Both the position numbers and the translations under genes were made by a program. A stretch of DNA of 64,000 bases, from positions 1 through 64,000 of the forward strand of contig JBAJFE010000039.1 in assembly GCA_037903355.1 (NCBI GenBank), read 5' to 3'. A model generated the notes under the pieces. That model saw only the letters and a list, made by a program, of their open reading frames with translations, was not told the DNA's origin and ran no database searches. The DNA comes from Trichuris trichiura (Eukaryota > Nematoda > Enoplea > Trichinellida > Trichuridae). Positions 34,071 through 46,275 of the stretch are shown here, piece after piece; within the stretch, counting starts at the first letter, position 1, and every line of letters begins with the position of its first letter.

Positions 34071-36050
34071 CATATCTTCAATTATACGGACAAGTTACGA
34101 TGAAAATATCAAGTTCATACAACGAAATACAATCTTTGGATGATTCCAACCTGCCGCTGCAAATGTATAAGAAATAAGAAGCCGCTTTCAAGAGTAACTC
34201 AAATTCAGCAACTTTAGCTGCACTTTAAACAATCAAAAGTTTTAGCGTAATTATGGCACCTAACTGAGTAACAGCTTATGGATTTCATCACGTCACGTTG
34301 AGATAAACTGGATCATACGCCTGCATTAAGTAGAAAAATGATGTATACTTTTCTGATATTAAAAGTGTCTTCTTTGACATTAAACGACAGCGTGACAACA
34401 ATGCAACTATTCGAAAACCGTTCCATTATTACGGCTGATTAGTGAGCATACTTTTAAATGATTGCAACACGTCTCATTGTGCTACTTTGCTACGTTGTCT
34501 AAAAAGATGAGACAGAGACGTTTTTCTTGTTTTGTCAATGCACAATAAGGGACACTTGCATTTCACGTAATCAAAACATTTTCTGCTTTTTGCCGAAATG
34601 AACTTCAATTTCGTCATTCATAAATTAACTGTGAAAGAACCATTGGCGATTTACAAGTAATTTTAAAACGTCGCCCTTAAATGCTTCAATAACATCCTTA
34701 TAATAAACTAAAACAACTTCAGAATAACCGACGTCGGCATAAAATGCCTCTTCGTCAGATCGTACAATTAATCACTTGCCGTAAAGAACAATTCCATAAA
34801 AACTTTTTATCTTTACATGTTGGAATAGCGAAGAGAATAAATTATTGTTACGAGTCGAAATTGCGCGGCCTAGCAAATTATTTATTAATTTGATGGCAAT
34901 AGAATCTAAATGATCAGAAACGACTGCAAATTTCAGATTACATTACTTAACAGTGTATATTTAAAACCCACAAAACTATTCAAAACAAGTGCTTTTAAAC
35001 CCGCTGCGTCCTTCCTTAATCTTTACCGCCATTCTTACTTTCATATTTCTGCATTCGTAATGAAATTGCAAATGTCGTACGAACCAAACACCGGTTAATG
35101 CTATTTTGAAAAAATTTACAAAAGGAACAAACAAATTATTTCTCCAACATTTAAATAAATATCAATAGAATTGGCGTCCATTTATCTTTTCAATTTCAAC
35201 AATGATAATTTTTGCTATGAGATTGAAGCATTAGAGTAAAGCGAGCCATTCTTTTATCTGTCAAATTTATTGAAATATATGCTGAGCGGATATTGTTTTA
35301 AAATTTTCAAAGTGCTCTTAAAATAGACGTTAAAGTACTTCAGATTGAAAAGAGCAATCGATGAAAAAGGACGGAAAAAAGACAGCAGCTGACAATGGTG
35401 CGCTAAGTGGTCAGTACCGATTCAGTTACAATTTCCTCTTGTAAAGAAGCGGAAAATCGCTTTACAGACGATAGAGTAAAGAGATCATAAGAATAATCAC
35501 CAAAACGAACAATCCATTAATGTTTATATGAACGAAGGATACAAAACTGATCAGTTCAATGTCATTTCAAGTAGTCTAAACTGCTTGCTTAAGAAGAATT
35601 TAACAGTACATATATATAACAAATATATTATAAATTAAATATAAAATTTTTATCTGATGATATTGACGCGATGAGGAACTCTTTGTTTAAAACATAAACA
35701 ATAGAACCTTCGGCAATGATGGAACTTATATTGTTTCTTTTATAGTCAACGGATAAATGACACAAATATTGTTCTTTTCATTATTTCACAAATCTGACCA
35801 CGTTTTCCTCAATATGTTTACATAAATTGCAATATAAACACCGGTGAATAGGGTCAGCTAATTTGCATTACCTTCCTCATCGTAAACAAAACAGCAATAG
35901 TACTTAACCAAAGTAAACAAACTATAGCAGAAGGTCAGCTGAACTACTTCCTAAAATAAAGCAGCTAACTGAAGATTCAACGTCAATTTGTGTTTCTAAG
36001 CCGCTTATAGTAAAGTCTAAAGGGTCACACATTAATTTGCATAAGGCTGA
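34071..36050. other. AT-rich spacer, no feature seen
   Basis: No open frame above about 60 codons with coding-like composition, and no repeat or RNA gene recognised. Confidence 0.5.
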
Positions 36051-36057
36051 TTTTTAG

Positions 36058-36070
36058 GGTATATAATACC
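36058..36070 (+). promoter_or_regulatory. TATA box-like element
   Basis: GGGTATATAATACCC is a palindromic TATA box followed 20-30 bases later by cagttcagtgtg, a plausible initiator. No downstream gene is recognisable; the GT microsatellite starts 180 bases on. Confidence 0.35.
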
Positions 36071-36243
36071 CACACACTGCTCGGCAGTTCAGTGTGTCTT
36101 TGTCCGTCTGTGCTATATGCCTTCTGCGCGTATGTTGTGAGCTTGCAGTGTGCACTGGGTGGCGTAATGTGCTGCAGAGCACGTGCTGCGCGGTGCGGAG
36201 TGGGGTGTGTTGTGACGCGGCGCGGCGTGGCGCAGGGTAGGGT

Positions 36244-36512
<269 letters not shown>

Positions 36513-36964
36513 GTGCATGCGTGGGCTCAGCTCCTCAACTGATGCTGCCAAATATGTCCTCTAATGATGCTTTGTAGGTTATTATTGATACTAATAGAAA
36601 GCTTACTAATTCTACTAAAATATTCATTGTTCATGCATTGTTTTTATCCCAGCATAGATAGGACCAAAACTGATCCTCGAAGGATATCGTATATAGCTAA
36701 TCAAGACCCTTGGGCTAATGGGTATTATAGGCCTATGGGCTAATGGGCTCAAGAGCTTGTTGATAGAAATATATGGATTATTCATCAAAACACTTCTGCG
36801 GTTGCGCTTAGAAAACAGATCAATATGATAATAATTATCTTTCAACAGCAATAGCACAGAATAATTGTTTGCTTCGCAAAATTCTGCGAATTTTCATTCC
36901 GTGAAATATTTTTGTAAATGTGGTTTCTTGGTACGGGACAGTGGATTTTCATGTTGTACCCTTT

Positions 36965-37000
36965 CTATACGGAATGTGGGTCCCGTACCCACATTCCGGT
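36965..37000. other. Perfect 11-bp hairpin
   Basis: GGAATGTGGGT, loop CCCGT, ACCCACATTCC. It lies downstream of tggtttcttggtacggga (36921-36938), which also occurs at 49827 near a Penelope end, so it may belong to a PLE terminal fragment. Confidence 0.6.
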
Positions 37001-37436
37001 TGGAAACACTTAAATGGAAAGATTCTTTTCCTTAGCAAGGTACGCGCAAATGAGCGATATTACTTATGCCAAAACACGCTGGTGAGAAGCAACAAACTAA
37101 AGCAAATTTCTTTCTACGTAGCAAAAGATGGCCATCTTAGGGAAGAAAGTGCCTTACAAGATCACATGAAAAACTATAAAATATATGCCTGCACTGCGTA
37201 TTTTCCTTGTAGACACAAAAAAATTGCACAACTAATGGACGTCTTTTTTGGCTACAGAATTGCTGTGTAGCATTAACGAAGATAAAAACACTTCGAAAAG
37301 TAATCACTACTATACTGTAACACTTAATAATATATTGCTTGTTATGCTGTAGACGGTGTTTCCGTCCGACGCTTATTACTTTGTCATGCTATATGATATT
37401 TTTGTATTTTGCTAAAATGTATTATTTCATATTTGA

Positions 37437-37475
37437 TCTTCTGATTCACGGGTTTGGCCTGTTGGATGTATCTGT
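37437..37475. repeat. Inverted copy of a short element at 33583-33623
   Basis: gattcacgggtttggcctgt and flanks are the reverse complement of acaggccaaacccgtgaatc near 33600, over about 38 bases. Followed at 37496 by CCTACCAACGAATGGATGAC, another orphan palindromic-element end. Confidence 0.65.
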
Positions 37476-38107
37476 AAGTAAACTGCAAAGTGCCCTACCA
37501 ACGAATGGATGACCAAATTGTTAGAGAAATTACTAACGAACTTATGCTATATCCTAGCGAATGGAGATTTTTAATTAATTTTGAATATCTACTAACGAAG
37601 TTATGCTATATCCTAGCACCTTAGGCCTTATTTTGCAATGCATTCTGTTTACCGCGTAAACAAGAGATGCAACCTCACAATGCGTTAATGGTACTTGCAC
37701 TTGCATGGAGCAAGCGGAGGTGAAGTATTTCGCGCTCAGTTCTGCTTTGCGACAGCGGCTTTGTTGTGATGACTCTCTGCCTCCGCTCCTAAATCACATT
37801 GACTTGCGACTATGCCCGCTTCCATCGTAGTAATTTCGCCATACTTGGTTGGTGGAAAAGCGTTTATTCCACTGACTCTACTGTCTTTACTCTTCGGCTG
37901 AGAGGGCACCTGTTCAACTTAATCGCAGAGAGAAAAACTTCCACTGAATGTAGTCAATTTCAATTTCACTGCAGGTTAAGGTCGGACAGCAGATGTACCT
38001 CCACAGTGATGGGTATGAATGAATGGTAATTACTACTCATGCGTTGTTTCCATTTCCGCATTGCCAATTGATTAGTCATAATCTAGGTGTAATAAACAAG
38101 TGCTCAT

Positions 38108-38210
38108 GTGACCACGGCGGTCATGAGAAAGGTCACCGAAGTTAGCCGTGGCCAAACTGACCAATCACGAGGCAGGTCACCGAAGTTAGCCGTGGCCAAA
38201 CTAACCAATC
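38108..38210 (+). promoter_or_regulatory. Repeated CCAAT-containing module
   Basis: Two copies of aggtcaccgaagttagccgt-ggccaaact(g/a)accaatca lie about 47 bp apart, about 100-180 bases upstream of the TATA box at 38289. The mirrored arm at 48165-48310 also has two. This is a plausible proximal promoter. Confidence 0.45.
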
Positions 38211-38285
38211 ATTTTACTTCAACAATTAGAAAAGCCGTGGGAAACAGGCAATTATGCAATGCCCCGCGGTATTTACTCAGAGAAA

Positions 38286-38325
38286 AGGTATATAAAGCGG
38301 TCATTGCGGGTGGTGGCGGTCAGTG
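38286..38325 (+). promoter_or_regulatory. TATA-box core promoter in the terminal repeat
   Basis: ggtatataaagcggtc at 38287-38302 with a possible initiator (gtcagtgtg) about 30 bases downstream and a pyrimidine-rich leader after it. First ATG at about 38411 opens a 48-codon frame (MNAFLMKHGRQLSNY...). The same promoter points the other way in the right arm (about 48067), so the two promoters face each other. Confidence 0.5.
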
Positions 38326-38965
38326 TGAATACTGCGCTTGTGTCGTCCTCTTGCGTCTCTCTCTCCCTCTCCTTCGTTGTTCGATTCGTCGTGTATTCAT
38401 CAGGACATCCAATGAATGCTTTTCTAATGAAGCATGGAAGGCAGCTCAGCAATTACGCTATGTACATGACGTTCAACCATTTTTTTCACTTGCCCATACC
38501 TTGGAAGCAGAAGCTTATAATCGACGCTATACCTGCGATCCATTTCAAGAAATGAATCCACCTTGGTGCTCTGAACTTACCGTTTCTGAGAAACAACTCA
38601 AGATTTTTTTAGCAGTATACTTGCAATTCAGAAAGCGTCTGGGAAAAGTTATGGAATGCTCCATTAAAGCGCTTAACGCTCAGATGTTGTTTAAAGTGGC
38701 CAATGTTGCAGTGCTGCTCTGTGTGCGGAAAAATATATTGGACCTTACGGAGACCTCAGCTAATTACGTTGTCTGATGAAGCTGATTCGCTAAAGCGTAC
38801 AACATTTCACGCCACGAAGCGGTGATCTTTCCTCATGAACTCTATTTGACCTCATTGTGATACTGAGCAGTTATGATCGCATGATGGTCACATGTTCCTC
38901 ATGATCACACCTCATAGTGAAGTGTCTTCTCATGTTTACATGATGATCACATGAGAACCGAATTG

Positions 38966-39835
38966 GATGTCTAGATGACTGGATACAAAAGAGTTCTCTG
39001 AAAAAGGTGCACTGTTGTCCCGGTTTTATTCTCTTCTACCAACAGGAGATGCTCTTTGCATAGACGGCTGTTTTCGACGATTTTGCCTGGCTTCAAAGAA
39101 TCTTTGCGAAAGTGAGTACATTAGTCCGTGCACTTTGATTGTTGGAATTACAACAGAGAAATTCACAGCTTCTGCGGTTGACAATGAAGAAATGCGTGTA
39201 GAAAAAAAGGAAAGCTGGTGATAGCGGCTTGCGCATGGCGTACGTATTGTTCAACGCATTTGAGCACAGTTAAGCACCGTTATGGTACGTCATGACAAAC
39301 ACCCAACGGCTTTCGACTGCGACTGTCTTCTTCACTATCGTGATCGCAGCACCGAAACACTGCTGATGCGCAGAACATCGTCGGGCACTCGACTTTCAAC
39401 GCAGTAATGCCTTATGTTCGTTAAGAAAGTGGCTCTTGTCTCCACGTGGTCTATGTCTGATGGCATGAAAGCCAGTCTGCATCATAACAGCAGCAAAGCT
39501 TTGATTGATGAAGTACATGTGTGTATGCTTAAGCTCAGAAGCTTTCCTCGACACTGTGCAGTTACTGTCTACTATGGGCACATGAGTACGTATGCTCAGA
39601 TTGCTTCCGCGGTGTTGCAAGTGTCACTACATTTTGTACGACAGATGAAGACGAAATATACGGTTGTGTTGAAGTTTTGCTTTTCCTTGCCAGCGTTTCT
39701 TGTTTCACATGTCTGCCTTTAGCATTTCCGTTTCATGGAAACCACTCTGGAAATAGCAAAATAGCCTTGCCATCAACAGTTTGTTGGAGCTAAAATGTTT
39801 TACTGTGGATGACTTATCTCACTGTAAGTGCCAAT
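38966..39835. other. Left single-copy spacer of the 10.7-kb structure
   Basis: Not represented in the right arm. Two open frames of 68 and 102 codons are present, without recognised domains. Confidence 0.4.
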
Positions 39836-40370
39836 GTGGAGTTGCAGTTACACACGCTGGAATTCTCTTTGTGATATCCCGTGCATAATGGAGTTACAGC
39901 GCAGTTACACACGCTGGAATTACGCATGCTGGAATTCCCTTTGTGACATCCCGTGCATACTGGAGTTACAGCGCAGTTACACACGCTGGAATTCCCTTTG
40001 TGATATCCCGTGCAAACTGCAGTTACAGTGCAGTTACACACGCTGGAATTCCCTTTGTGATATCCCGTACGTACTAGAGTTACCGTGCAGTTACACATGC
40101 TGGAATTCCCTTTGTGATATCCCGTGCAAACTGCAGTTACAGTGCCGTTAGACACGCTGGAATTCTCTTTGTGATATCCCGTGCAAACTGCAGTTACAGT
40201 GCAGTTACACACGCTGGAATTCCCTTTGTGATATCCCGTACGTACTAGAGTTACCGTGCAGTTACACATGCTGGAATTCCCTTTGTGATATCCCGTGCAA
40301 ACTGCAGTTACAGTGCCGTTAGACACGCTGGAATTCTCTTTGTGATATCCCGTGCATACTAGTATGCACG
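39836..40370. repeat. 57-bp minisatellite with a 171-bp higher-order repeat
   Basis: About nine units of 57 bases built on CAGTTACACACGCTGGAATT, CCCTTTGTGATATCCCGTGC and CAAACTGCAGTTACAGTG. Variants are arranged every third unit, so 40143-40313 recurs from 40314 (171 bases). Because 57 is 19 codons, the minus strand stays open for 209 codons (CTGYHKGNSSVCNCTVTAV repeated). The array ends in an inverted fragment (cccgtgcatactagtatgca). Coding is possible but unproven. Confidence 0.93.
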
Positions 40371-40439
40371 GGATATCACGGAATTGGAATTGCACACGGA
40401 ATGAACTAGATCGAGCAGCGGTTATGCCCTTTTTAAGCG

Positions 40440-40830
40440 GCAAATCTTCGTGTGATATCCATTTATGTTGGTTGCTTTGCTTGGTATCATTAGTTCTCCA
40501 GGAACGGAGTTATCGGACAAGAGTAGAGTCAGTTTTCTTCTGTTTCTCACTGTAACCCGTGCCAAGGGAGATTGCTAAGTGTATTGGATTACGCATTATG
40601 GATGTTATGCCAATCTGGCACTTTCGGCAAGTACTTGTACCAGTGCAAACGCTATGACAAGGACTATTTACTGTTCGGACTGCTTATGCTGGATTCGCAA
40701 GGTTTAGTACTCAGAATTAACTAGTTCCAGCAGTGGTTATATCCGCCTTAAGCGGCATATTTTCGTTCGATATCCATTTATGTTGGTTGCTTTGCGAGGT
40801 TGGGTATGGGTTGATGTCCAGAATGTAAGA
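40440..40830 (+). repeat. Inner inverted repeat, left arm
   Basis: Reverse complement of about 45790-46110 with moderate divergence: gcaagtacttgtaccagtg, ctggattcgcaaggtttagt and atatccatttatgttgg are shared. Also internally, gatatccatttatgttggtt occurs at both 40457 and 40768. Confidence 0.8.
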
Positions 40831-41230
40831 TGTGTTGTCAGCAGGCGTTTTGAGTATGCAACTCAAATATATGGAAATAATATGCGGTTGCTAGGTTTTA
40901 GGAGCAAAGTGAGGAGGAAAGAGAGTAACTGCGCCGGCGGTGAGACCGTTTTGAACTTAAGGGGGGAGGCTAGCCAGGTTAAAGAAAAGCAGGTAAGCTG
41001 GAGGGTGCAGTATGTTTAGGAAAAGCGGGTAAAGTGGGTAGCGGGTCCAATAAGTTAAGCAAAAACAGGTAAGCTGGGTAAGGTGGGGTCCGGTACTTCA
41101 AGAAAAGGCAGGTGCGCAGGTCTGCGGGAAGCCGAAAATTCAAAAGAACATGATTAGGTAGGTGAAAGAAAAGGATTCTAAAAGGAAAGAAAAGGACTGC
41201 GTCGCAAAAGTATGAGGTGGTAATCATTGG

Positions 41231-42380
41231 CGCAGTGACGGCGACGCTGATTGCTCAACTGTGCGCAATTCTTACTGATCAGTTTACTGATTAATGTCAG
41301 TAATCCATTAAATCGAAACTGTCTTGCCTCAAGTTCAACGCAAAAACTGATCAGTTGTCCGATATACGCGTTGTGCAGCACTGCTTGGGCTATGTACAAC
41401 GAATCGCATTGAGTAGGTTTATTGGACGTCTATTACAGCTGTTGCAAACAAAACACAGATGAATAGATCGTAGAAGCGGACAAGCATAGAGCATGCAGTG
41501 AATATTAATTGCACTGGCCAAAACGGTTAAGCTTAGAGTGGTCTTCATCACTCATCAGTGCAGTGCATCGTCTTCTGTGTCGTCAAACAGGGTAGAAATG
41601 GAGCACTTTTGGAAAGACTTCATAACGGTTGACGTCTTTACCTTGCCCCATGCCTTTATTACGCATTGGCACAGCAAATTGACCGATGGTGCTCACATTT
41701 ATCCGCTGGGTGTGTATACTTGTATCCCTTTCGTTATACATTCTTTCCACTCTTCTCGCATTTAGTCCTTAAAAATCTTATTAATGCAGAACTGATGTAA
41801 GCCCACTGAGGATTGCGGCTTATCCTATTTTATATCCCTTTAAATGTGATTTCATTGTATCTTCCAAGTGACTCCGGAATGAGTCCCACACCAGTATGAT
41901 TCTGTTGCTGCTATGCCCAGGCCTTTTTTCCAGATGTTGTCAACCCACAATCTCACACCCTGTTGATCCATCCAACCGTTTCCATGAAAGCGCACAAAGG
42001 CGCCTCCTTTGACCTTCATTTCCTCTTAAATATGACCACAGGCTTCAGCTTCATTCCATTAGCTAGGCACGATAGCACCACCGTAAAGTAGGTACTTTCA
42101 TTGCTAGTGCCCTTCACTACAAAAAACTTTGCGCCTTTACTATCCATGGTTCTATTGCAAATCATAGCGAAAAATATCGACTTCTCATCCATGTTATCGA
42201 TGCTGCCCAATGGAAACTCATTTCTTTTTGTCAGGTTTCTGACATGGCTGGAAACAATTTCCTGAGATAGAGCACAATTTCATTTTTTTCTGTAAAACAC
42301 AGCTTCGGCTTTTGCTTATTTGGAGATTGCACGCTACGCGTCTTCAAAAAAGATACGTGTAAACTTTATCGCGTGTCGCT
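41231..42380 (-). pseudogene. Pogo/Tigger-like transposase, inverted decayed copy
   Basis: The minus strand encodes NMDEKSIFFAMICNRTMDSK and LSCLANGMKLKPVVIFKRK (42016-42210), which match the DDE_1 catalytic core of pogo/Tigger transposases: the first catalytic Asp is in NMDE. Downstream, WDSFRSH replaces the usual CDSFRSH and stops and shifts interrupt the frame. The outer end (41231-41420, CAGTGACGGCGACGCTGATT then aggtttattggacgtctatt) matches the far end of the plus-strand copy at 44550-44740 in inverse orientation. Confidence 0.8.
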
Positions 42381-42439
42381 CTGTATCGCGCTCTCAGTAG
42401 CAACTGAAGAAACCATGTGACTAACAAAGAATAAGTTTG

Positions 42440-43085
42440 CTTAACGAAGGAATGTTTCAGTTTTATTCGGCGCATTCTGCATGCGAGCAATAACGAGGAG
42501 AAGCTACAAAGCCAGATTCAAATTGGAAGTCGTCGCGATGGCAAAAGAAAGCAACAACGCACAGGCGGACAGGAAGTATCGCATTACCCGTAAGATGGTG
42601 ACAGATTGGAGGAAACAGAAAGAGGCCCTGAAGAAGATGTTGAAGAAACAATGCGCAAGACGCTCAGGCATCCCCTCCTAGTCGGAACTGGAAAACAGAT
42701 TGGCAGAGTGAGTACGAGAACAGTGACAGAGCGCCCGTATCATCACATGGACAGATAGAGAAATGAATCGTTGAACTGAGTCCACTGCAACCCATACTTA
42801 TCCTACGCCTCTCCCGTAACGCATGAATGATGCAGCGGTTTCATGAGACAAAAGACGAAAATTGCACAGAAAATGCTTGCGGATTTGGAGGATAAGCTAG
42901 ACGACACAGAAAACGATGGACTTCCAGACAGTGAGAAAGATCTTGCTTAGCTTAACTGTTTTGTCTCCTGCAATAAATGTAGTCGCGTCATGCACCATGT
43001 TTATCCGTTTATACGATTTATTCATCTGTTTTTTACATACAATAGTTGTAACAGACATCCAGTAAACCTGAAGATATGACGTCTT
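42440..43085 (+). pseudogene. Tigger-like element, internal deletion derivative
   Basis: ATG at 42481 begins RRSYKARFKLEVVAMAKESN and YRITRKMVTDWRKQKEALKK, the N-terminal helix-turn-helix (CENP-B/Brinker type) of a pogo transposase, and stops after 66 codons. Sequence then jumps to the gene's 3' end (gacgacacagaaaacgatgg) and terminal region (aatagttgtaacagacatcc), so the whole catalytic domain has been deleted. It resembles a non-autonomous intermediate. Confidence 0.75.
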
Positions 43086-43170
43086 GGTACGAGAATATAA
43101 GTTTATATAATGAACCGTCTTTATAACGTAGTGAATATCCCGTTATATGTGCAATAATCTTTAACCTCCG

Positions 43171-43206
43171 GAGCTTTCAAGTCAGTCGTGACTGGTCTTC
43201 AACGGT
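43171..43206 (-). ncRNA. Decayed hammerhead-like motif between Tigger copies
   Basis: Minus strand: TTGAAGA (complement of 43196-43202), a degraded hairpin (AGTCACGACTGACTT), GAAA (complement of 43175-43178), GCTCCGGAGG. The first core base is T. It marks an old Penelope fragment lodged between two Tigger copies. Confidence 0.55.
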
Positions 43207-43229
43207 CATAAAATGAATGTAATTTGCGA

Positions 43230-44740
43230 AGCAAGGTCAACCTTCAATCCTTTTTGTTGTGGAAACGGGAAGAAGCCCTAAAGAAGATGCCAAAGAAAAA
43301 ACGTGCAAGACGCTGAGGCATTTGACCGGAACAGTTTGGCAGAATGGGTAAGGCAACAGCGACAGAGCATCACAAGGACAGACATGAGAGATCAAACGAC
43401 AAACTGAGCCTACTGCAACCCATACTTATCCTACGCGTTTACGGTAACGGCTGCATGGTGCAGCCGTTTCAAGAAAAGGAACTATCTTGTACTCAAACAG
43501 AAGAAGAAAATTGCGCAGAAAACGCCTGTGGATTTCGAGGATAAGCTGCGTGACTCCCGGCGGTATATTTACACGTATCCTTTTTGAAGAAGCGTAGCGT
43601 GCAATCTCCAAACAAGCAAAGGTCGAAGCGGTGTTTTACACAAGAAATGAAACTGTGCTCTATCTCACGAAATTGTATTTACAGGCATGTCAGAAATCTG
43701 ACAAGAGGAAATGAGTTTCCATTGGGCAACATCAGTAATATGGATGACACGCCAATATTTTTCCGTATGATTGGCAATAGAACCATGGATAGTAAAGCCA
43801 CAAAGTCTATTCTAGTGAAAAGCACGAGACATGAAAGAACTCACTTCACGGTGGTGTGCTGTCCTGCCTAGCTAATGGAATGAAGCTGAAGTCCATGGTC
43901 ATATTTAAGAGGAAGAGGAGGCCAAAAGAGGATTTTCCTTCTGGCGCCTTTGTCCACTTTCACGAGAACGGCTGGACGGATGAACAGGGTGTGAGCTCGT
44001 GGATTGACAACATCTGGAGAAAAAAACCTGGGCATGGTAACAGCAGAAGTTTACTGGTGTGCGACTCATTCCGAAGTCACATAGCTGAAGCAATAAAATC
44101 ACATTTAAAGAAATGCAAAATAGAAACAGCCGCAATTACCGATGGACTTACATCAGTTCTGCAACCGCTGGACGTTTGCATTAATAAGCCCTTCAAAGAC
44201 TTCATGCGATAAGAGTGGAAAGAATGTATAACGAACGGGCAGAAAAGGTACGCAGCCGGCGGACGAATGTGAACTCCATCGCTCAGTTTGCTGTACCAGT
44301 TCGTAATAAAGGCATGGAGCAAAGTAAAGCCGGAAACTGTTATGAAATCTTTTCGAAAGTGCTCTTTTTCTACCCTGTCGCACGACACAGAAGACGATGA
44401 ACTGTCAGACAGTGACGAGACCATTCTTAGCTTAGTCGTTTTGTCCCGTGTAATTAATGTTCACTGCATCATATACTATGTTTAACCTCTTCTGCAATCT
44501 ATTCATCTGTGTTTTACATGCACTAGTTGTAATAGACGTCCAATAAACCTATTCAACACGAATCATTTTTCATAACCTACGCAGTGCTGTACAACAGGTG
44601 TTAATCGGCAGCTGATTAGTTTTTGTGTTAAAGTTCAGGCAAGACAGTTTCCATTGAATGGATGCTGGGCATTAATAAAAAACTGACTAATCAGAATTGA
44701 CCTAGACTTGAGCAATCAGCGCCGCCGTCATTGGGCTGAT
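43230..44740 (+). pseudogene. Pogo/Tigger-like transposase, most complete copy
   Basis: A frameshifted but largely readable transposase. Remnants of the DNA-binding region (43258-43320) lead to SNMDDTPIFFRMIGNRTMDS (about 43734), LSCLANGMKLKSMVIFKRKR, SLLVCDSFRSHIAEAIKSHL and SVLQPLDVCINKPFKDFMR (44212). The three DDE/D acids lie in NMDD, VCD and QPLD. A shift at about 43860 breaks the frame and a stop follows MR. The 3' tail (gacgacacagaagacgatga, then tccaataaacc poly(A)-like) and terminal repeat match the minus-strand copy at 41231. Confidence 0.85.
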
Positions 44741-45790
44741 CATTATCACCCTTTACTTACATACACTAACTATCTTTTTGCAAATAACTGACCAGTTCAG
44801 ATTAAGGTTCAAATAACCGAGAAGCAAATAACCAACCAATCAGGAACAAGTGAAAGGTCCCAAAGGAGATTTCCAGCTTCTCTTGCATCGATTCTCGATA
44901 CTCTTACGCAGAATCTAACACACAACGTTAAGGCCCGAATCAGTGCAAATTCCTAGGAAAACATAGCAATGTTAAACTATGCTGTACATGACAAACGATT
45001 TCGTGAACTCATTGATACTAATCGTAAGTTCAAACTTCGGCCAAGTAAAAATACAAATTTCCGGTGCATACTGGCCTCAGAACACTAATAAAAACATATG
45101 ATTCTTCGCCATATGCTCGATAACTGTACCGAACTAAACAATAGTTCAACATTGTCGTAAAAGTGCATCAGGAGAATGTCCACGATGTTCTACATAACGC
45201 AAAAGCACAAACGACGAACAGACTCCATCAAAACACAACAGGGTCGAGAAAAGCTACTTCCACTTCTGCTATTTAGCTTCTCTTTCAATCACAGGCCATC
45301 CTTCCCTCAGCAATATTTTGGCCATTTCGTCTAGTTGACTTTGCGAGAGTTGAGATACAGTAACAAGGATGATCAACTTCTTGCGATGATTGGAAAAGCT
45401 CAAGTCTGACAAAGTTCTAAGTGTTTCTTTAAAAGCACTAAACGGGTCTACTCAGGACTTCAAGCAACTTTGGCAGTGGAACTGAGCGACCCGCTCAGGA
45501 CGTGGCGTTTCAAGAAAGGCTGCACTTACATCTCTGATGGACATTGACGTAGAGAGTTTGCTACATCTGGGAACTTTGCGACTCGCCTAACCATTGCTCC
45601 CATAGAAAGTAAAGGAGAACCTTCAATAGTACTGCACATGTTCAGGAGCACGCAGCATACTCGATGATATCAACAAACAGTACTTACAAGCGACGTTAGG
45701 AGGCACTGCGGTCGGCAAAACTTCAGAGAAGAGACGTTCATCGGTGATATAGACAAAACAAGCGCAAATACAATTGCGAATAGCGTACCT
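44741..45790. other. Spacer, no secure feature
   Basis: No domain or repeat recognised beyond weak open frames on both strands. Confidence 0.4.
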
Positions 45791-46110
45791 CTTGCATAGC
45801 TTCGCAAAGCATCCAACATAAATGGATATTGCACGAAGATATGTCATTTCCGGCGGATATAACCAATGCTGGAAACCACTCATTCTCAGCACTAAACCTT
45901 GCGAATCCAGCAAAAGCAACCTGAACAAAAAATAGTCCTTGTCATCACGCTTTCACTGGTACAAGTACTTGCTCACAGCGCCAAATTGTCCTAGCATCCA
46001 TAATGCTTTGTTCAATACGCTTGGCTACCTCGCACGACTGGCGTTACAGAGAGTAAGATACAGAACACTCTCTCTACTCTTGCCTGAAAACGACGTTGCA
46101 GAAGAACTAA
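45790..46110 (-). repeat. Inner inverted repeat, right arm
   Basis: Inverse of 40440-40830. Together with the outer and Tigger-associated repeats it makes the 37.9-48.5 kb segment symmetrical about a centre near 43.1 kb. Confidence 0.8.
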
Positions 46111-46275
46111 TGATTCCTTGAAAAACACTCGATAAGCTTGAAACCATAATGGCTCTGCACATCGAAGACTGATACAGTTGCACATGCGAACAAACTGTAC
46201 TCTCTTGAGCAGCATTGGCAGAAATAAACCACCGGATGCTTCTGATAGTGGGATGCGTTGTGTGAACTAACGGAG

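Larger units (their letters stand above)
37870..38965 (+). repeat. Left 1.1-kb terminal inverted repeat of a 10.7-kb structure
   Basis: This block is repeated in reverse orientation at 47415-48541 with high identity. It contains two 47-bp direct repeats (aggtcaccgaagttagccgt, CCAAT motif in gaccaatca) and a TATA box at about 38289. Outside the outer edges the flanks differ (actgactc left, ggttcccc right) and no target-site duplication is evident. Open frames inside (up to 222 codons from a CTG/ATG-poor start) match no family I know. Confidence 0.88.

Noticed and set aside
34721..34765. CTGACGA on the minus strand followed by a GGCAT/ATGCC hairpin, hammerhead-like
   Set aside because: No GAAA follows the hairpin, so the core is not met.
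36920..37270. 116-codon plus-strand frame
   Set aside because: Starts at GTG, includes the hairpin, shows no domain, and has no splice or promoter context.
39836..40370. CRISPR-like array
   Set aside because: Units are contiguous 57-bp repeats without unique spacers, the DNA is eukaryotic, and there are no cas genes.
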